From an uncultured Butyrivibrio sp. (GTDB taxonomy: Bacteria; Bacillota; Clostridia; Lachnospirales; Lachnospiraceae): a stretch of 17,049 bases of DNA. Numbering within the stretch: the stretch's first letter is position 1; every line of letters starts with the position of its first letter. Location: NCBI GenBank assembly GCA_910577605.1, contig CAJTON010000001.1:124469-141517 (forward strand), in the 5' to 3' direction. Below, piece after piece: positions 14,989-17,049 of the stretch. The position numbers and the translations under genes were made by a program. Under the pieces are notes generated by a model. The model ran no database searches. It was not told where the DNA came from and worked only from the letters and a program-made list of their open reading frames with translations.

Positions 14989-15554
14989 TTAAGGCACCTC
15001 CTTATTCTGGCGGCGATACGCTTTGGCAGTGTTTTTTTATTTTTTGCGCCTGCGCAGACGATTTTACCTGACGCTTTCATTCCCGCGGTCTTAAAAAATT
15101 CGTCCATATTGCGTATCGCGCCCCTGCTTTGCCCGAATATCCATGAGAAAGGGGCGGGAGTGTTGCAGGAGGTTAGGAGCAGATATTTTCTGCCAGACAG
15201 ACGCGGTTTGGGGAATCTGTCCGTTTCCTCCATAGCAGTTCCCAGTAAACGGTCGAACAGATTTTTAACGGCGGCGGGCATGTTCGCCCAGTATACGGGG
15301 GCGGCGAGGATAACGAGCCGGCATTTTTTCAGTAAAGCCGCGATCTCCTGTATGTCGTCTTTTTGGACGCATATCTGCGTGTCCATACAAGCCCGGCACC
15401 CGGTGCAGTAGGCGAGATTTTTTTCGTACAGATCGACTTTTGTTACGGAACAGCCCGATTTTTCGCATTCGCGGACAGCAAAAGAAAGCATTGCGGCAGT
15501 AATTCCGTCTTTGTGAGGACTTCCCAAAATGGCAAGCACATCTTTTTCACCCAT
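14985..15554 (-). CDS. Iron-sulfur flavoprotein / NAD(P)H-dependent FMN reductase family protein
   Basis: A 189-residue flavodoxin-fold protein. The FMN phosphate loop is GSPHKDGITAAM (11-22) and APVYWANMPAAVKN is the second flavin-contact segment. Between them Cys50, Cys53, Cys56 and Cys62 form C-x2-C-x2-C-x5-C, the compact cysteine motif of the iron-sulfur flavoprotein family, which binds a [4Fe-4S] cluster near FMN. Such proteins move electrons between ferredoxins and small acceptors. AAGGAG, overlapping the end of tetR, lies 8 nt before the ATG; the stop overlaps the FMN-binding protein start. It is the middle gene of the tetR operon. Confidence 0.88.
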   Translation of the reverse strand: MGEKDVLAILGSPHKDGITAAMLSFAVRECEKSGCSVTKVDLYEKNLAYCTGCRACMDTQICVQKDDIQEIAALLKKCRLVILAAPVYWANMPAAVKNLFDRLLGTAMEETDRFPKPRLSGRKYLLLTSCNTPAPFSWIFGQSRGAIRNMDEFFKTAGMKASGKIVCAGAKNKKTLPKRIAARIRRCLK

Positions 15555-15556
15555 AA

Positions 15557-16192
15557 TCAGTTCTCCTTATTTGCGATTGAATAATATAACATATCAAAAC
15601 CGTATTCTAAGAATTGGCTCTTTGATAACCCCATCGACAATGCAATATATTCCTCCTTGTTGGCGGCGAGTCCGATCATTCCGGACAGCATGCCCCAGAA
15701 ATTGAAGATGGTCGGCAGAATCTCAAGATTATTGCGTAAGTCGCCTTTTTCAATACCGGAAATTAAGAAATCCTTTAGCTTTTCGTTTATCTGTTCGCCG
15801 ACCAGATAGGTTTCTTTTTCTTCGGGCAGGCAGTCATGCTCAAAGTCGATGTTGATCTTATCCAGCACGGTCTTAAAATAAAAAGGAAATTCCTCCTGAT
15901 AGCGCACAAGTCCGCGGCATATCAAGTCGTATCTTGTCTTTGTGCTTTCCTTAGACGATAGAGCGGAATCTATGTAACCGAAAAGCTTTTTCATGCTGTT
16001 CAGCGTCAAAAGACCGACGATTTCTTCTTTGTTCTCAAAATACACATATAAAGTCGCTTTGCTGTATCCGGCGGCTTTCGCGATATCGTCCATTGAGGTC
16101 CGGGCGATTCCTTTTTGAGTAAACAATTCGGACGCCGCGGAAGCGATATTTTCCCTGTGTACGCTTTTGGGTTCTTTTTTCCTGCGCGCCAT
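15557..16192 (-). CDS. TetR/AcrR-family transcriptional regulator
   Basis: A 211-residue one-component repressor. The basic N-terminus is followed by the TetR helix-turn-helix at about 14-60 (ENIASAASELFTQKG, TSMDDIAKAAGYSKATLYVYF), and the rest is a helical ligand-binding domain of unrecognised specificity. GAGGAGG lies about 7 nt before the ATG. It is first in an operon with the iron-sulfur flavoprotein and FMN-binding protein genes, 2 nt from the next start. A perfect inverted repeat sits on its own promoter, so it probably represses itself and the two flavoprotein genes until an unknown ligand binds. Confidence 0.92.
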   Translation of the reverse strand: MARRKKEPKSVHRENIASAASELFTQKGIARTSMDDIAKAAGYSKATLYVYFENKEEIVGLLTLNSMKKLFGYIDSALSSKESTKTRYDLICRGLVRYQEEFPFYFKTVLDKINIDFEHDCLPEEKETYLVGEQINEKLKDFLISGIEKGDLRNNLEILPTIFNFWGMLSGMIGLAANKEEYIALSMGLSKSQFLEYGFDMLYYSIANKEN

Positions 16193-16210
16193 AACGCACC
16201 TCCTCTGAAT

Positions 16211-16233
16211 TAATTAAACTTACAGTTTAATTA
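16211..16233. promoter_or_regulatory. Probable TetR operator
   Basis: TAATTAAACT (16211-16220) and AGTTTAATTA (16224-16233) are exact complements separated by TAC. The site starts 19 bp before the tetR start codon and runs into its -10 hexamer, the expected position for autorepression. Confidence 0.78.
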
Positions 16234-16257
16234 TATGCAAAAAATTTAAGAAGTCAA
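16230..16257 (-). promoter_or_regulatory. Promoter of the tetR-flavoprotein operon
   Basis: On the minus strand TTGACT (16252-16257), 16-bp spacer, TATAAT (16230-16235). The -10 overlaps the last bases of the 10-bp inverted repeat, leaving a leader of about 30 nt. Confidence 0.75.
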
Positions 16258-16313
16258 TATTTTTTTGTGATTCATAATTCAGGCTATATTCGGGTAAAAA
16301 AATAAAAAAGTTA

Positions 16314-16342
16314 TTGACATCTAATAATAGTTAGAATATACT
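16314..16342 (+). promoter_or_regulatory. Promoter of the feo operon
   Basis: TTGACA (16314-16319), 17-bp spacer, TATACT (16337-16342), near consensus, 80 bp before the first feoA start. It is divergent from the tetR promoter 56 bp away. Confidence 0.85.
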
Positions 16343-16345
16343 AAC
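16330..16345. promoter_or_regulatory. DtxR-family operator on the feo promoter
   Basis: GTTAGAATATACTAAC has 5-bp inverted arms, GTTAG and CTAAC, around 6 bp and covers the -10 hexamer, so a bound repressor would block initiation. The TTAG-N6-CTAA core fits binding sites of DtxR/IdeR-type regulators. The same arms and spacing recur at 16888-16903. Confidence 0.75.
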
Positions 16346-16421
16346 ATATGGAAACCGGCGGAAATTAAGACAAAAATATCCTGGCAGGTCGGGAATAAAT
16401 TTTTACAAGGAGGGAATAGTG

Positions 16422-16631
16422 ATGCCTTTGTCACTTAGTAAAGAAGGCGTACCGAATATTATCAAAAAAATCGGCGGTAAGGAGAAGACCAGAAAGCTTC
16501 TTGAGAAGCTTGGTTTTGTGGTGGGCGGTACCGTTACCGTCGTGAGCGAGGCGGGAGGAAATATCATTGTCAATGTCAGGGATTCCAGGATCGCCATAGG
16601 CAGGGAGATGGCGAACAAGATTCTGGTGTGA
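16422..16631 (+). CDS. feoA: FeoA family protein (first copy)
   Basis: A 69-residue SH3-like cytosolic protein thought to assist FeoB in ferrous iron uptake. The body GFVVGGTVTVVSEAGGNIIVNVRDSRIAIGREMANKI shows the FeoA pattern of short strands ending in a helix. It is more divergent from typical FeoA than the next copy. I chose the ATG at 16422 over the GTG three bases earlier because AAGGAGGG (16407-16414) is then about 8 nt away. It leads the operon, 18 bp before the second copy. Confidence 0.88.
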   Translation: MPLSLSKEGVPNIIKKIGGKEKTRKLLEKLGFVVGGTVTVVSEAGGNIIVNVRDSRIAIGREMANKILV

Positions 16632-16649
16632 AGACGGAAAGGAGTATTT

Positions 16650-16871
16650 ATGAGAACATTAAAAGAAGTTCCATGCGGACAGAGCGCTACGGTTACTAGA
16701 CTTACGGGCGACGGTCCTGTCAAAAGGCGTATCATGGATATGGGAATAACCAAGGGGGTGGAAATCCATGTGAGAAAGACCGCGCCCTTGGGGGATCCTG
16801 TCGAGGTGACAGTGAGGGGCTATGAGCTTTCGCTTAGGAAGGCGGACGCGGAAATGATAGAGGTGGAGTAA
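16650..16871 (+). CDS. feoA: FeoA family protein (second copy)
   Basis: A 73-residue FeoA with the classic plan: LKEVPCGQSATVTRL, the GDGPVKRRIMDMGITKGVEIHV core, then APLGDPVEVTVRGYELSLRKADAEMIEVE. AAAGGAG lies about 8 nt before the ATG. Two feoA genes ahead of feoB is a common clostridial arrangement, and the two FeoA proteins here differ strongly, so they may not be redundant. The 78-bp gap to feoB holds a second DtxR-type box. Confidence 0.94.
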   Translation: MRTLKEVPCGQSATVTRLTGDGPVKRRIMDMGITKGVEIHVRKTAPLGDPVEVTVRGYELSLRKADAEMIEVE

Positions 16872-16887
16872 ATTTTTTTAGAAGTAG

Positions 16888-16903
16888 GTTAGCGATAACT
16901 AAC
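16888..16903. promoter_or_regulatory. Second DtxR-family operator, upstream of feoB
   Basis: GTTAGCGATAACTAAC has the same GTTAG and CTAAC arms and 6-bp spacing as the feoA promoter box. A modest promoter may overlap it: TTAGCG (16889-16894), 17-bp spacer, TATAGT (16912-16917), which would let feoB be transcribed and repressed separately from feoA. Confidence 0.7.
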
Positions 16904-16949
16904 AAAAGTTATATAGTTGTGACTCGGTTATGTCGGAAAGGAAGAAGAA

Positions 16950-17049
16950 ATGGCGATTAAAATTGCGTTGGCAGGAAATCCCAACTGCGGAAAAACAACA
17001 TTATTCAACGTGTTGACGGGTTCAAATCAGTTTGTCGGGAACTGGCCCG
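16950..17049 (+). CDS. feoB: FeoB ferrous iron transporter, N-terminal fragment
   Basis: The first 33 residues are visible before the window ends. The ATG at 16950 is preceded by an AAAGGAAG ribosome binding site. The protein opens directly with the G1 loop of the FeoB G domain, AGNPNCGKTTLFN (8-20), followed by LTGSNQFVGNWP, the start of the G2 region. FeoB is the membrane permease for Fe(II), with a cytosolic GTPase domain at its N-terminus. The transmembrane part lies outside the window. Confidence 0.95.
   Translation, partial: MAIKIALAGNPNCGKTTLFNVLTGSNQFVGNWP

Overview
The window looks like chromosomal DNA of a clostridial Firmicute, most likely a Lachnospiraceae-type anaerobe. The grounds are strong AGGAGG-type ribosome binding sites, canonical TTGACA/TATAAT promoters, heavy use of AUA and AGA/AGG codons, a feoA-feoA-feoB iron locus and Csp-like subtilase. 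No rRNA, tRNA, CRISPR array, phage gene or transposase was seen. The assignment rests on sequence character only.

Left part (1-11061, all + strand): the 3' end of a subtilase (S8) gene is followed by two signalling units. Unit one (817-4093) encodes a seven-TM hybrid histidine kinase (7TM-PAS-HisKA-HATPase-REC-HPt) and a CheY-like receiver. Unit two starts at its own promoter (4131-4159) and runs cheR, cheB, a cheY-type receiver, cheA, cheW and one MCP gene, closing at a strong terminator (11032-11061). It holds receptor, kinase, coupling protein, adaptation enzymes and a receiver, with no flagellar gene and no cheC, cheD, cheV, cheX or cheZ in view. It is therefore either one chemosensory island of a motile cell or a system with a non-flagellar output.

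Middle (11091-13928): a 412-residue acidic protein that I do not recognise lies only 30 bp after the terminator. Next is an FAD oxidoreductase with a C-terminal disulfide-type Rieske domain. A small 63-residue hydrophilic protein gene converges on it, sharing a bidirectional terminator.

Right part (14001-17049): an iron/redox region. On the minus strand are a short DtxR/MntR-family regulator with a Cys-x2-Glu-His metal site, and an upstream operon tetR - iron-sulfur flavoprotein - membrane-anchored FMN-binding protein. On the plus strand is feoA-feoA-feoB, with feoB cut by the window edge. Two boxes with identical half-sites (GTTAG-N6-CTAAC), one on the feoA promoter and one just before feoB, are the obvious targets of the DtxR-type regulator. 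A perfect 10-bp inverted repeat at the tetR promoter is the likely TetR operator. The context suggests, but does not prove, that the flavoproteins reduce iron or balance redox around ferrous iron uptake.

The most unusual non-coding structure is a mosaic of nested palindromes and direct repeats (about 14421-14541) between the dtxR promoter and its start codon. It looks like an interspersed repeat and itself carries two TGGTATAAT (extended -10) words.
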